A DNA stretch of 64,000 bases from Armillaria gallica (GCA_037576215.1 JBANDB010000013.1:2542001-2606000); one strand, 5' to 3'. Shown: positions 37,377 through 47,600, counted from the first letter of the stretch. Numbers and translations: made by a program. The notes: generated by a model from the sequence alone, not told the origin.

Positions 37377-37580
37377 TGTAAGGGAGTACTTAATCTTGAA
37401 GTACGCGGCGTAGCTTAGACCAAGTTATATTGATCAACTACGCGTGTGTACAAGATAAAGACTACTGATTACTAATGCAGTGCGTGGTATATAAAGGGCA
37501 TCGGCCGGGCCGATGCCAACCGGTACTAAATCATAGGCTTAAAGATATGTAGCTATATGGTTAGGGTGTCGTCCCTTACA
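37377..37580 (-). repeat. 3' LTR (204 bp)
   Basis: Begins TGTAAGGGA and ends TCCCTTACA, so the LTR ends form a 9-bp perfect inverted repeat with TG...CA termini. It is identical to the other LTR except at 37442 (G here, A at 48469). It contains a 21-base palindrome at 37497-37517 and a TATATA-type box next to it. Confidence 0.97.
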
Positions 37581-37590
37581 CCCCCCCCAA
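37581..37590 (-). other. Polypurine tract
   Basis: In element sense the ten bases directly upstream of the 3' LTR are TTGGGGGGGG. A G-run abutting the LTR is the expected primer for plus-strand DNA synthesis. Confidence 0.75.
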
Positions 37591-37622
37591 TCAGACCGAG
37601 TTATTGGTCTAAACAGTTCGTA

Positions 37623-37913
37623 TCATGCGCTCCGGGCTCGCGGGGCGATGTGAGTTTTTCCAAGCTCGTCGATGAGGTCTGACGTGTTAACGTCGCTCTC
37701 ATCGTTGTCGTCCATGGACGCATCATCGACGACGCCGTTAAGCGCAGTCTCCGTGCTAGTATCGGCGAGCAGCAGCATGGGGGTATCCTCGTCGACTTCG
37801 GTGAGGGCACTGGTGGCAGGTATGGCGTCCACAACTGCAGACGCTTGACTGGGGACGGTGGGTGGGAATTCATTCAACCATGTGAAGGCGCTGCTTTCGC
37901 CTCGAAGGAGCAT
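37623..37913 (-). CDS. Small acidic ORF after ORF3 (96 aa), unknown
   Basis: Twelve bases after the TAA of ORF3 and in the same frame, an ATG opens 96 codons ending before the polypurine tract. The product is acidic (VDEDTPMLLLADTSTETALN, then DDNDESDVN) with no recognised motif. It could be a separate short product or a former carboxy-terminal tail of ORF3 cut off by the TAA. The codon before the ATG and the short gap would allow reinitiation. A chance frame cannot be excluded, but its position and frame argue for a link with ORF3. Confidence 0.35.
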   Translation of the reverse strand: MLLRGESSAFTWLNEFPPTVPSQASAVVDAIPATSALTEVDEDTPMLLLADTSTETALNGVVDDASMDDNDESDVNTSDLIDELGKTHIAPRARSA

Positions 37914-37925
37914 GTAAGGGTTGCT

Positions 37926-40718
37926 TTACAGAGTCACCTTCCCATTAGGTTGGTGTTCGTATCGTTCGTAGTAAAGCATAGCCCTAATGCGATGCGTGTC
38001 CTCCGCGCTTGGTGACCACCATCCACGAAATTCTTCGGTGAGTTGTGGCTCCCCGTATCGCCTGATACACTCGTGCCGCTCTACCTCTAGGTCACGGTAG
38101 TGTGCTCGGAAGTGTATGGTTGCGTGTTGGTCGATCCATACTTGTGCCCAGGGATACGCGTTATCGAGCATTTCTTGGGTAATCGCACATGTGGCTAGGT
38201 GGCGTATTACATCCAGTTCAGATAGGTTTTCGGGAGCGGCGTTGAACACCATCCTCCGGAGAACGGGTGCACCTGGTGCCACGGATATGGGTACCTCGTC
38301 GGGTCGATCACGATTCCACCGCCGAATGTAATCCGCATAATACCTCGGTCTGAATATTATGCCCGCGAAGTACCTGCCATAATAGTTTTTGGCACCAGTC
38401 GGGTGCAGGAAACGAAGCAGCACCATTCCCCAGGCACTGGCATAGCTAACACGATGGGAGGTGTCCATGATGATTCCCCCTGCTGGGTTCATTCCTCCGG
38501 GACGGAAGTGGTGTGCTGTATATTGGCACCATTTGTCCAGTGTCCCGTTCACGGGATCTGGGAGTCCTGCCCCATTAGCCATGGAACCTTTGCTAGTCAC
38601 TCGGTATCTGTCGTCCAGTGTGATGAAATACGGTCTCCGCATACCCTGTCGATGGTCACGTAGCCTGTGGTCACGCTCGAATAGTTCGACGACTTCGTGC
38701 ATTGCCAAGTCACGGTATCTGACGACTACGGCCTCCGATATCCGGTTGAATTCGCTGATGAGCCTCAGTGTGCTCTGCCATCCCGGCTGTCGCATGTGTA
38801 TGTATGCGACTGTCTCCTGTACTTCCCGCACGTTCATTGGGAATCCTCTAGGGTTGGGTGTTGTCACCGCGTCGGCAGGAGAGTAATCCAATCCTTCCGC
38901 CAATGCCTGCGCTACTTCGACCGCTTCTCGGTCAGTGTACATGGTGTTCGTACGTGCATTGTACGTGAATCCAGGTCCGTACATTCCGCGGAATGAGTTG
39001 TCCCGTTCGTACGTCGATCCGAATCTGTTCAGCCATGTTGGGAGTCTGCCTGGATGGCGGAGTCTCCTGTTCCGGCGTTCCACGAACAACCGTGCGGCCT
39101 GTACTGAGTTTAACGATCTCCTGTCGTTGGTGGGGTCATCATTTGTTGGTCCTACTCCGTCGATGATATCTGCCATAGGACGATTGTCTGGTGCGCATAC
39201 TGGGTATGATCCGTCCCTCAGTGGCATTGCCGGTAGGTCCCGGGAGAGATCAGCGATGCGCTCTTCCAAGTTTATCCGTTCGTCTGGGATAACCCCTCCG
39301 AACCTTCGTTGGTCGTACGAGTCTAACATCTCATCATTCCTGTCCTCCTCTGGGAGGCGTTGGATGCATCTAGGCACGACCATGATCGTCTCCGCCGGCT
39401 GTCTCTGCCAGTTCGACGTATTTTCTCGCCCCCTCCCCGCTTGAGCGTGGTCACGTCCGCGAATTGTGGGGGTACCTCCCCGCCCTCGGTCTCTCTCTCG
39501 ATGGCTCCAACTTCCCCGGCGAGCTCCCGGGTAGTCCAGGTCGTGCTCCAGGAATTCGTCGTAGTCGGCGTCAATCCTGCGCCGTTCAGCGTTGGACTGT
39601 TTCGTGTCTCGCTGTCGCTTCGTTGGTTGACCGCCTTGTCCGGCGGGTGATAGTCGTCTCTTGCTCACCATCCGTTCAAGGTCGTTACATTTCCTCATGA
39701 GCTCGAGGTTCAAGGATAGCTGTTCTCGGAGAGCTGTGGCTGTGTGGTCCTCCCTTGGTCCACGTTGATCTCGTAGTTCCCGTTCCTGCATCTCTATGAC
39801 GTGTCGCGGGATAGGTGCGCGCTCCGCCCTATATCTCGCGCGTTCGGTTTCCCTATCCCCTTCAAGATCCTCGTCGCGTCGTCGGCGCCAATCGTTGGCG
39901 TCTCTCTGCCTTTCGATTTCTCGATCGGTAGCCCGACGTTTCCCCTTGTGATCCCGTCGTCTATCCGGGTTCGTCACGTCGTTTTCCAATGTCATGTAGT
40001 AGCGGGTGTCTCGTCGCGGGGATGGGCTGCATCTTTGTGGCGAGGGACTACGCCATCGTGAACATGGGCTGGTGCTCCCCCAGGGTACTGCTGCCCTAGG
40101 GCGTGACGGACCTACCCCAAGGTCGTCTCCTGCACCACTGCCAATGTTGGTGCTCGTGCGGTCGTCCAACCCTGCTGTGTTGCCGTTAGTCGCCATACTC
40201 GGCGTCATCACTACGTCCTCACCTTCACTAGGCAAGGGTGCCGCACCCTGACTTGGTCCGGGCTGGGGTTGAGTGGGAAAGCCTCCGTAGAACATGGGAG
40301 GGGGTACTTGCATGTACCCGAACGGTTGGGGCTGCCCAAAGGGCCCAAATGCATACGGGTTGGGCCATCCCATGGCCGCATTTTGAACATTCCTCGCTTG
40401 GTTGTTTTGGTATCCGAACGCGAATGGGGGGTTGGTCTGATCCTGCGGAGTGGGAGGTCCTCCCGCGCTGTTAAACCAGGGTGGTTGCTGTGGCCAGTTT
40501 CTACCCGATCCTGGGTCGTCGCCGATGGCTAACACTGCGGTACTTGCAGCGAACGAGAGTGTCGCGATCCGTATCCATCTGGGGGACATCGTGGTGCGAA
40601 AGCAAGCTGGCAAGGATCGTCGTTTTTTGAAAATATTTTCATGATCAAAATTATTTTCATGACTGTCGAGGTCTTCCCCGACCTCAACGTTTTCCTTTTT
40701 GACGCCGGTTCTTGGCAC
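37926..40718 (-). CDS. ORF3: 930-residue accessory protein in env position
   Basis: An intact sense ORF downstream of pol, overlapping it by 35 nt in another frame. Residues 1-43 are charged. Residues 51-66 (ATLSFAASTAVLAIG region) are hydrophobic, and an internal Met at 44 would place them as a signal peptide or anchor. Residues about 70-165 are rich in Pro, Gly, Gln, Asn and aromatics (YAFGPFGQPQPFGYMQ), which is prion-like. About 210-250 carry SPSP/RS repeats, and 255-345 are alternating Arg/Glu/Asp. A short coiled coil and an RG-rich stretch follow. From about 525 to 930 the composition is that of a folded domain (for example GMYGPGFTYNARTNTMYTD and WGMVLLRFLHPTGAKNYYG). No second membrane helix, furin-type site or fusion peptide is visible, so it is not a recognisable envelope protein. 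The Arg-rich middle suggests nucleic-acid binding. Family not recognised. The frame is free of stops over 930 codons, while pol carries one, so it seems intact. Confidence 0.8.
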   Translation of the reverse strand: MPRTGVKKENVEVGEDLDSHENNFDHENIFKKRRSLPACFRTTMSPRWIRIATLSFAASTAVLAIGDDPGSGRNWPQQPPWFNSAGGPPTPQDQTNPPFAFGYQNNQARNVQNAAMGWPNPYAFGPFGQPQPFGYMQVPPPMFYGGFPTQPQPGPSQGAAPLPSEGEDVVMTPSMATNGNTAGLDDRTSTNIGSGAGDDLGVGPSRPRAAVPWGSTSPCSRWRSPSPQRCSPSPRRDTRYYMTLENDVTNPDRRRDHKGKRRATDREIERQRDANDWRRRRDEDLEGDRETERARYRAERAPIPRHVIEMQERELRDQRGPREDHTATALREQLSLNLELMRKCNDLERMVSKRRLSPAGQGGQPTKRQRDTKQSNAERRRIDADYDEFLEHDLDYPGARRGSWSHRERDRGRGGTPTIRGRDHAQAGRGRENTSNWQRQPAETIMVVPRCIQRLPEEDRNDEMLDSYDQRRFGGVIPDERINLEERIADLSRDLPAMPLRDGSYPVCAPDNRPMADIIDGVGPTNDDPTNDRRSLNSVQAARLFVERRNRRLRHPGRLPTWLNRFGSTYERDNSFRGMYGPGFTYNARTNTMYTDREAVEVAQALAEGLDYSPADAVTTPNPRGFPMNVREVQETVAYIHMRQPGWQSTLRLISEFNRISEAVVVRYRDLAMHEVVELFERDHRLRDHRQGMRRPYFITLDDRYRVTSKGSMANGAGLPDPVNGTLDKWCQYTAHHFRPGGMNPAGGIIMDTSHRVSYASAWGMVLLRFLHPTGAKNYYGRYFAGIIFRPRYYADYIRRWNRDRPDEVPISVAPGAPVLRRMVFNAAPENLSELDVIRHLATCAITQEMLDNAYPWAQVWIDQHATIHFRAHYRDLEVERHECIRRYGEPQLTEEFRGWWSPSAEDTHRIRAMLYYERYEHQPNGKVTL

Positions 40719-42504
40719 GTGCCGGTTCGGCTTCCTCGGTAACTGAGGTACCTGGTTTCCTAGGGAGGGAACGTGGTGACTTCGCTCCCATTACTTCGAG
40801 GTAACGATCCAGCGCAGCGAGCTCTCTGCAGTGGTCCAATGGCTCCCATGTCGTGTCTCCAAGGCTCCATCTCACGTGGAATTCCAGGCACGAATTACTA
40901 GCCCATCGATGGGCCACTATCTCATCTACAAACCATTCCGCTGTATCAGGAGCACCGAAATCATACGGCTCAGGTTGCGCACGGTTCAGGAACAGCGCAT
41001 CGTTGTTGGGGTGGTACGGTCGTAGGAGGCTGACGTGAAACCGCGGGTGTATGCGCCTCGTTTGCAGTGCGACGGGGAGCTCGATCACGTAGTTCGAGGT
41101 TTCAGGGAATGGCTCCTTCACCCTGTAAGGGCCGACGAATTTCGGGCACAATTTGTGCGCCCTGCCCTTCGGTAGGTTCAGATTCTTTGTCGAGAGATAT
41201 ACCAGCTCGCCCGCAGATATCTCGGGCTCGCGTCCTCTCTTCTTGTTCGCATGATATGTCTGGAATACGCGGTTTTCGATGATCGCATCGTGGGCTTCGG
41301 CCAAATTGCATAGTGCTGTATCTGCAAATTTTCTAACGCCTGGCACGATAGAACCATCCACTCTAATCTCACGAATCATTGACGGCATGTATCCATTGTT
41401 CAACTCGAATGGTGCATATCGAGTTGTGTCGCTGATGCTTGCGTTAATCGCAAACTCCGTGCTGTCGACCTTCCCATACCAATCCTTCTGGTCGGGGCGC
41501 AGACCGGCGCGGAAAATCTGTCCTATTGATCTGTTCATCCGTTCTGTCAGCCCGTCGGTCTGTGGGTGGAATGAGGTTGACATCAGCAGCCGTGAGCCCA
41601 GCATCCTATGCAATTCGTGCCACCATTTGGACGTGAACTTAGGGTCCCTGTCGCTGACTATAGACGACGGTAGTCCGTGTAATCGAGCTATTTCTCTCAT
41701 GTAGGTTCCTGACAGTTGCTTAGCTGTCGCGGTGGTGTGCGTGGGTATCAGATGAACCATGCTCGTCATTCGGCAGACTATCACCCAGAGGTAGTTGAAT
41801 TTTCTTCCGTCCTCGGCCTTCACCTCCGGGAAGGGCCCGACGAAGTCCATTCCTATCGAATCCCAGGGTTTTGTCGGGATCGGGAGCGTATGCAGCTTGC
41901 CGCTGGGTTTCTTAGTATCTCCTTTGCATTGTTGGCATTCTTCGCAGGATTTACAGAATTCTTTCGTGTCAGCCACCATCCTTGGCCACCAGTACCACCT
42001 CCGTGTATATTCTGACGTCCTTTGGAACCCGTAGTGGCCTAGCGACTTATGTGCCTGATCAAGTATAATGCCTGGCAGGGACTGTCCTCTGTGCTTGGAT
42101 CTCGGTATGCATATCACTTTGCTGCCGTTCCGGTTGGTTGTCCATATCAACCCGTCCTGTATCTCGAATTGCTTGTATTCGCTGGGTTCATTCTTAACCA
42201 CTTTGAACAGAGGGTCTTCTGCGTATCCCCTGCGTACGCTCTCGATAAATTCAACATCTTCTATGACAGTCGTGTCCATGTTTGGTCCTGCGTCGAGCAT
42301 GTCTTCCACCGTAGGCACGTCCTCCGGTGCCGATGGTGCTATGCTGGTCGTCTTGTTGGCCGTCGCTTCGGCCATCTCTTTCGCTTCGATATCTCGCAGC
42401 TCGAGTTTCTCCTGTAACCGTCGGGATCTCTGACGAGTTTCTTCCTGCATGGCACGGATCTCGACAATGTTTTCCTTAACCTCTGTAAACCTATCGGTAG
42501 GCAA
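40684..42504 (-). CDS. Pol carboxy half: integrase with chromodomain
   Basis: Same frame as RT but after the internal TGA; the frame is open from 42654 and the first ATG is at 42504. Its amino part (up to about residue 60) is the end of RNase H and a Glu-rich linker. The integrase has an HHCC zinc-binding module (HKSLGH ... CKSCEEC) and a catalytic D,D35E triad: GMDFVGPF, VSDRDPKF and LTERMNRS, with exactly 35 residues between the last two. A GPY/F-type module (KFVGPYRVKEPF) is followed by HPRFHVSLLRPYHP. The carboxy end (EWFVDEIVAHRW ... TWEPLDHC ... LDRYLEVMG) is a chromodomain, which in chromoviruses steers insertion to heterochromatin. A basic tail (KNRRQKGKR) ends the protein. All key residues are present. 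Confidence 0.95.
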   Translation of the reverse strand: MPTDRFTEVKENIVEIRAMQEETRQRSRRLQEKLELRDIEAKEMAEATANKTTSIAPSAPEDVPTVEDMLDAGPNMDTTVIEDVEFIESVRRGYAEDPLFKVVKNEPSEYKQFEIQDGLIWTTNRNGSKVICIPRSKHRGQSLPGIILDQAHKSLGHYGFQRTSEYTRRWYWWPRMVADTKEFCKSCEECQQCKGDTKKPSGKLHTLPIPTKPWDSIGMDFVGPFPEVKAEDGRKFNYLWVIVCRMTSMVHLIPTHTTATAKQLSGTYMREIARLHGLPSSIVSDRDPKFTSKWWHELHRMLGSRLLMSTSFHPQTDGLTERMNRSIGQIFRAGLRPDQKDWYGKVDSTEFAINASISDTTRYAPFELNNGYMPSMIREIRVDGSIVPGVRKFADTALCNLAEAHDAIIENRVFQTYHANKKRGREPEISAGELVYLSTKNLNLPKGRAHKLCPKFVGPYRVKEPFPETSNYVIELPVALQTRRIHPRFHVSLLRPYHPNNDALFLNRAQPEPYDFGAPDTAEWFVDEIVAHRWASNSCLEFHVRWSLGDTTWEPLDHCRELAALDRYLEVMGAKSPRSLPRKPGTSVTEEAEPARAKNRRQKGKR

Positions 42505-42654
42505 GTCCTCGCCGTTCGGATTGATTCGAGCATCAGCTCGTACATACTCCTGCGCCCTGTGTATGTCCTCGGGTGTATCGTTCTCGTAGTAGCGGGATAG
42601 GCAGTCTGCTACCTTATTGTTCTCCCCCTTTATGTAAGTGATGTCAAAATCAAA

Positions 42655-44619
42655 TCACGACAAATAATCTGTCCAGTGCATTTGTCTCCCAGTGAGGTTC
42701 GCCTGAGTCTTGAAGAATTCCAGGGCCTTGTGGTCCGTAATAACGTGGATCCTGTATCCAATCAATTTATCCTCCCATTTAAGGAGGGCTTCTAGTATGG
42801 CTAGTGTCTCCAGTTCATGAACCCTGTAGTTATGCTGCGCTGATGTGAATTTCTTTGACATAAACCCTGCTGGTCGGCATTCTTGCCACGTAGGACCTTG
42901 CCCATACATCGCTCCTACGCCTGATTTCGAGGCGTCGCAGATAATCCATATTGGATCTGTCTTTCGAGTATCGATAGGCCGAAGAATAGGTGTTTTACTA
43001 CAGATGGCCTTTATCATCTCGAAGCATCTCTGGTGCAGTGGTCGCCAATTGAACCCGTTGCCGTTCTGGGTCATGGCTAATAGAGGTCCCGTGTAGGCCG
43101 TCACATCTGGGAGGAATGTCGAGAGGTATTGTACGAGCCCGACAAAGCGCTGAATATCATGGTACGATTGTGGTGTTCGCCAGTCGATAATTCGGGTCAG
43201 CTTGTCTTCGTCAGCGTGAAGTCCATCGTCGTCGATGATGTATCCCAAGCAATCTACGCGTTTCACGTAGAGTTCACATTTCTTCCACTTCAGGTACAGT
43301 GTCTGTTCCCTTAATCGTTCAAAGATCACCCTCAAGTGTTTTTGGTGTTCTTCTATCGTGTCGGAAAACACGAAGATGTCGTCTATATAGACATGCATGA
43401 ATACTCCGATTACATCTTGGAATATTGAAGTCATTAGGCGTTGGAAAGTAGCCGGTGCATTACAGTCGCCTTGTTGCATCACCGCGCTGGTGAACGTCCC
43501 CCGAATGGTAGCAAATGTTGTCTTCCATATGTCATCTGGGACAATGCGAACCTGTTCATAGGCGTCGGATAAATCTATCTTCGACCGGTATCTCGCTTTT
43601 GCCACGTCTTCCCATATGCTATCCTGGTCTGGCATCGGCGTGACGTCCTTTATCGTATTTTCATTTCGTTGTCTGCAGTCGACTACTGTCCGTAGGTGTC
43701 TATCCTTCTTGGACAGACATAGCATGGGTGCTGCCTGGCTAGCCGCAGCTAGTGACCACCACCCCGCATGGGTATATTTCTCCACTTTTTCGTTGAACTC
43801 CGCTTTTAGCGAGTTCGGGCACTGTGGGAGGTGATACCGATACTTCTTGTCTGTATCGATCAAGGGTATCTCGTGATTGACAATCCTGAATGGCGGCATT
43901 TCCTCTGGCACTCCTTGCAGCAAGTCTTCAAATTCGTCGTGCCATCCTTGGCGCAATTCTGGGATGTCTTCCTCTTGTAGGACCTCCTTCTCCTTTCCTG
44001 ACCTTGGTTTGATTTTCACTTTCGGAGGCGCTGGTGCTCGCACGTTCCGTTGCTCGTTCATCTCACGCATCTTCGCAATATGTTCTATCGTGGTGTCCGA
44101 GCCAATTTCTGGTTCGATTGCCATCATACTCATAATTCTTTCTCGATCTTCCTTGTCAGGGTATCTGGCTCGTGTGAATTCGTATGGTCCTGTGGTCTCG
44201 GCTACTTGTGACGCTTCATAAATGCTTGCGTTCTCTTCGATCTTCACGTCTCGGTACCCTTGAGGGTCATTCTCGATGCCTCTCATGTCATTAATCATCG
44301 CGTTCCATTCCTGAGGCATCCTTGCGTCGCCGGGCCAAGACATTTTCTGGTTGGGGATCGGTCTGTCCCAAAACCGTGTTCTCGCTGGTGGCACCTCATC
44401 GCGGTCGATCGTATGGTATTCCTCATGGTGCTGGTCATCAATCTCGTCCGTGACCATATCTTCGACCTTGACCTTGGATGATGTGGGTTGGCAGTATTGT
44501 TCTGGCGGTCGTTTCGATCGCTGTTGTCGTTCCTCTTCTGTCTGTTCCGAACTATTCGACCCATGGGAGGCGGCTGTTTCTTCGTCGTCCACCTCCTCTA
44601 GCGTCACTTTCCCCTGTAG
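42655..44619 (-). CDS. Pol amino half: reverse transcriptase and RNase H, cut by TGA
   Basis: The frame opens directly after the gag TGA (44620-44622) and is in phase with gag. No ATG is near, so translation is expected through the stop. A roughly 200-residue acidic linker leads to RT, with LSDAYEQVRIVPDD, the palm motif VYIDDIFVFSD and the LGYIIDDDGLHADE region. RNase H follows with CDAS, HELETLAILEA and TDHKALEFF. The frame stops at TGA (42655-42657) within the conserved RNase H tail, where related elements usually have Arg (SRFDF-type). After it the same frame resumes with FDFDITYIKG and VADCLSR. The break is a single base and probably a recent CpG transition. Unless read through, this copy would lack integrase. 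Confidence 0.95.
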   Translation of the reverse strand, partial: LQGKVTLEEVDDEETAASHGSNSSEQTEEERQQRSKRPPEQYCQPTSSKVKVEDMVTDEIDDQHHEEYHTIDRDEVPPARTRFWDRPIPNQKMSWPGDARMPQEWNAMINDMRGIENDPQGYRDVKIEENASIYEASQVAETTGPYEFTRARYPDKEDRERIMSMMAIEPEIGSDTTIEHIAKMREMNEQRNVRAPAPPKVKIKPRSGKEKEVLQEEDIPELRQGWHDEFEDLLQGVPEEMPPFRIVNHEIPLIDTDKKYRYHLPQCPNSLKAEFNEKVEKYTHAGWWSLAAASQAAPMLCLSKKDRHLRTVVDCRQRNENTIKDVTPMPDQDSIWEDVAKARYRSKIDLSDAYEQVRIVPDDIWKTTFATIRGTFTSAVMQQGDCNAPATFQRLMTSIFQDVIGVFMHVYIDDIFVFSDTIEEHQKHLRVIFERLREQTLYLKWKKCELYVKRVDCLGYIIDDDGLHADEDKLTRIIDWRTPQSYHDIQRFVGLVQYLSTFLPDVTAYTGPLLAMTQNGNGFNWRPLHQRCFEMIKAICSKTPILRPIDTRKTDPIWIICDASKSGVGAMYGQGPTWQECRPAGFMSKKFTSAQHNYRVHELETLAILEALLKWEDKLIGYRIHVITDHKALEFFKTQANLTGRQMHWTDYLS

Positions 44620-44628
44620 TCATTGATT
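44605..44628 (-). promoter_or_regulatory. Putative stop-codon readthrough site between gag and pol
   Basis: In sense the junction reads CAA TGA CTA CAG, and gag and pol are in the same frame on both sides. TGA followed by CTA is a well-known leaky context in fungi and animals, and a CAA codon just before the stop also favours readthrough in several viruses. This would make a small share of Gag-Pol. Alternatively the TGA is another CGA mutation and the intact family has one long ORF. Confidence 0.55.
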
Positions 44629-47600
44629 AGGTGGATCAGGTTTTTTCAACCTGTACCTCCTTGCGATTTTATCCGCTTCATCGCCGTCGAGGACCTTCCC
44701 CTTTATTTTTTGTCCGTTGATGATGACGCATTTCTTGTCGAAGTCAAGTACGACCTTGTTCTTGTGCATGAACGGTGTCCCCACGATAATGTCATACTTG
44801 TTGATGTTTACTACATCGAAGTACTCTTGGCCTGAGAATCCTTGTGAGCTGATTCTTGAAAAGGTCCCGAAGTTAATCTTTGCCCGGCTTCCAACGGTAC
44901 CTAGTTGTAGCACCACTGGATTTCTTAGCTGGGACACGGTAGCCTTGGATATATCCGCGAATGCAGGCGACATCGCGGTTGATGTGCTTCCGCTATCCCA
45001 CAATGTTATTGCTTCGAGCCCGTTTACGTCGAGTGCCGTAACCAGACATCTCTTGTCTCCAGGAATAGGTCGGTCGGTGGGTTCCTTTTGCACCCGTAGT
45101 TGAACCCTACCTTGCTGTGGGACTGTGTCCCCTACCTCCGTCATGGCATTCATTTCCGTGGGCGGTCGTTCGACTTCGTCAGGGTGCACTCGTATCCTTA
45201 GGACATCGCTCGTCGCGCTGCCCGGTATGGGTCCCCCGAATTCCGACAGTGGTATGTCTTGCATGAGGTTCTCGTCGTCTTTACTCGGATCCCTGTATAC
45301 GATTTCATCGCAGGAGTCATCGTGGTAAGTCCATTCCACTTCGCTATCCTCTTGTTCTGATGATGATGCGATATAGTTCATTCGTTCCCCGTCTCCGTCA
45401 GAATCTCCGCTATTCTTGTAGTCATCCTCGTATATTTCGAGGTCAACGTTATCATACGCATCGCCATCCTCGGCGGTAGCGGCTATTTCTCCATCAGAGT
45501 CCAGGTGTTCCTCTGAGCCCACAGATTCGGCTATGGCGTCCATAATTATGCTGTGTGCCGCCCTAATCTGGGCGTATGAGGGTTTCTTCCCAGCGTCTGG
45601 ACAGTCGGGACTGGATGCGATATGTCCTTCATTCCCGCACCGGAAACATATGATTGATCGACTCTGCAGCTTCTTCTCATTCATCCCAGAATTCCTTGGC
45701 TCTTGCATTCTGGGGCAGGTCGGCTTGGCTGGGCCTAATCCCTTCCTTTCTGTGTTTGTGTGCTTCTCATGCACCTTGGGCAGGCTAGTCGCTGGTGCTT
45801 GCGGAGCCTGGGCTACAAATTGCGTAGTGAACGGTCGTTTCTTGGGGTAGAACGTCTTGGTTCTCTGTTCCCTGTACTCTACGGTCTTTTGTGTCGATGA
45901 GCTCTCAGTCCCTTTGTTTGGTCTCACTGACTTCGCGAACCGTCTTTCGGCTCGTATGGCGTATTCTACATCCAGTCCCACCTGGTACAGCTCGTCCAAG
46001 TCATTGTATTCGACAGACATTTTGTCTGCGAATATACGGGATTGTATATGTCTTGGCAGTCCCTCCATAAATTTGCTCTTGATCGCATACTCGTCGGGGG
46101 CGATATCCATCTCGTCGACTAATTTCTTCAAGAGATCCTTCCATCCCTCGACTGATTCATCGGCGTCATCCCATTTAGCATCCTTGAATGCTTGCCTGGT
46201 GTCTTGTAGTGCTGAATCATGGATGAACCTGTTGTATATATCAATTACCATTTCTAAGAAAGATGGTATCGATTTATCCGGGCGATCTAAGCGGTATTGG
46301 AACCACTGCTTGGCTCTACCTTCGAGGAGTGAGTCCAGTATGAACAGTCTTTCCTCGTCACGTTCTGGTCCACCGAGTTGTGCAATCCTGTACCCGTATA
46401 CTACGCTCCGTAGCCATTCCCAAAAGGTCTCTCTCGAGGAGACTCCATCGTACTTCTTCAGCATCTTGGGGTCGAACCTCGTGGCTTTTACCCCGTCCGG
46501 TATGGATATCACAGTACTCAGGTTTTTCCTGATGAATTCCACTATCTGCTGGTACTTCCTCTCGGTATGTCTCACCTTCGCCTCGGTGGATCGTGCAGAT
46601 GGTGCTGCTGATATTCCCCTAGACGGTGGTCTAGGGGTGAACGGGTCTCTACGACGTCGGTCGTCATCGTCGCTCTCATCTCCCGAGCTATCGTGGTCGC
46701 TTGGGGGACCGCCACCCTGGTTGTTCCCCTCACTCCTACTGTTGTTGTGGCGTTTGTCCTCCTTTTCTTCCCGTTTTGGTTTTTCTCGGAGGTCCTCTTT
46801 TTTCTCCTCCGGTTCCGGGCGTAACCAAGCGTTATTGTTATCGTCAAAGACTATGCCCTGGTCTTCAACCGTTGGGGCTAGGCCGTCTCTGAGTTGGCTT
46901 AGACGAATTCTTTGCAGTGCAATTCTATTCTTCAGCTCCCGGATGTCGGTTGGGGTAGCTCGTCCACTACTCCCCCTGGCGCTGACTTGAGGTTTATGCC
47001 CCTCCTTTACCGTTGCAGGCTTCTTGCTCATTTTTTGTTCTTGTTTGGGTTCTTCTGGTAACGGCTTCGGTTCAGGTTCCTCTGGGGCTGGTTCTGGATG
47101 CAGTTTCAATGGGATATCATCGTCGACCAGTTCCTCGGTCCGTGCTGCCTTCCCTTTCTTCATCCGGTTTTCTATCCTGGCCCGTTGCTCCTTAAATGAT
47201 AGGAACATCCGTCCTTCTGGCTCAGTCTTCTTTGGTCTGGCGATAGTCTCTTCCGACTTACGTATATCGCGACCCATTAGTGCAGTTAAAATCTCAGCAT
47301 TGTACTGCCGAATGTATTTGTTTGAATGCTTGTCAATATCAGTAAAGCCTAGGCGTTCAAACACCTTAACGGTCTGGGCGTGTGCAAGTTCTCTGAGTAC
47401 TAGTCTCTGTGCGTAACCCATGTTCGTCAATTCCTCTTTCATCGCCCCTTTTACCTTAGTGGCGTCTTCGAGGAACTCGTCTAGTGCAGCCCTAGTCAAC
47501 GCGGCATCCTGATCCACCGTTTCTTGGCTGATCGTCGTCGGAACCGTTTCCTGTAGTTTGGGCGCTGCCGAATTCCCCGTATTCATAGGGGTGAGCATGC

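Noticed and set aside
37926..40718. Envelope glycoprotein
   Set aside because: Only one hydrophobic segment, no carboxy-terminal membrane anchor, no cleavage site, and an Arg-rich middle. The position alone does not make it env.
45857..46990. 377-codon open frame on the plus strand inside gag
   Set aside because: It is antisense to an intact gag frame, rich in Ser/Leu from the complement of charged codons, and has no motif. A shadow frame.
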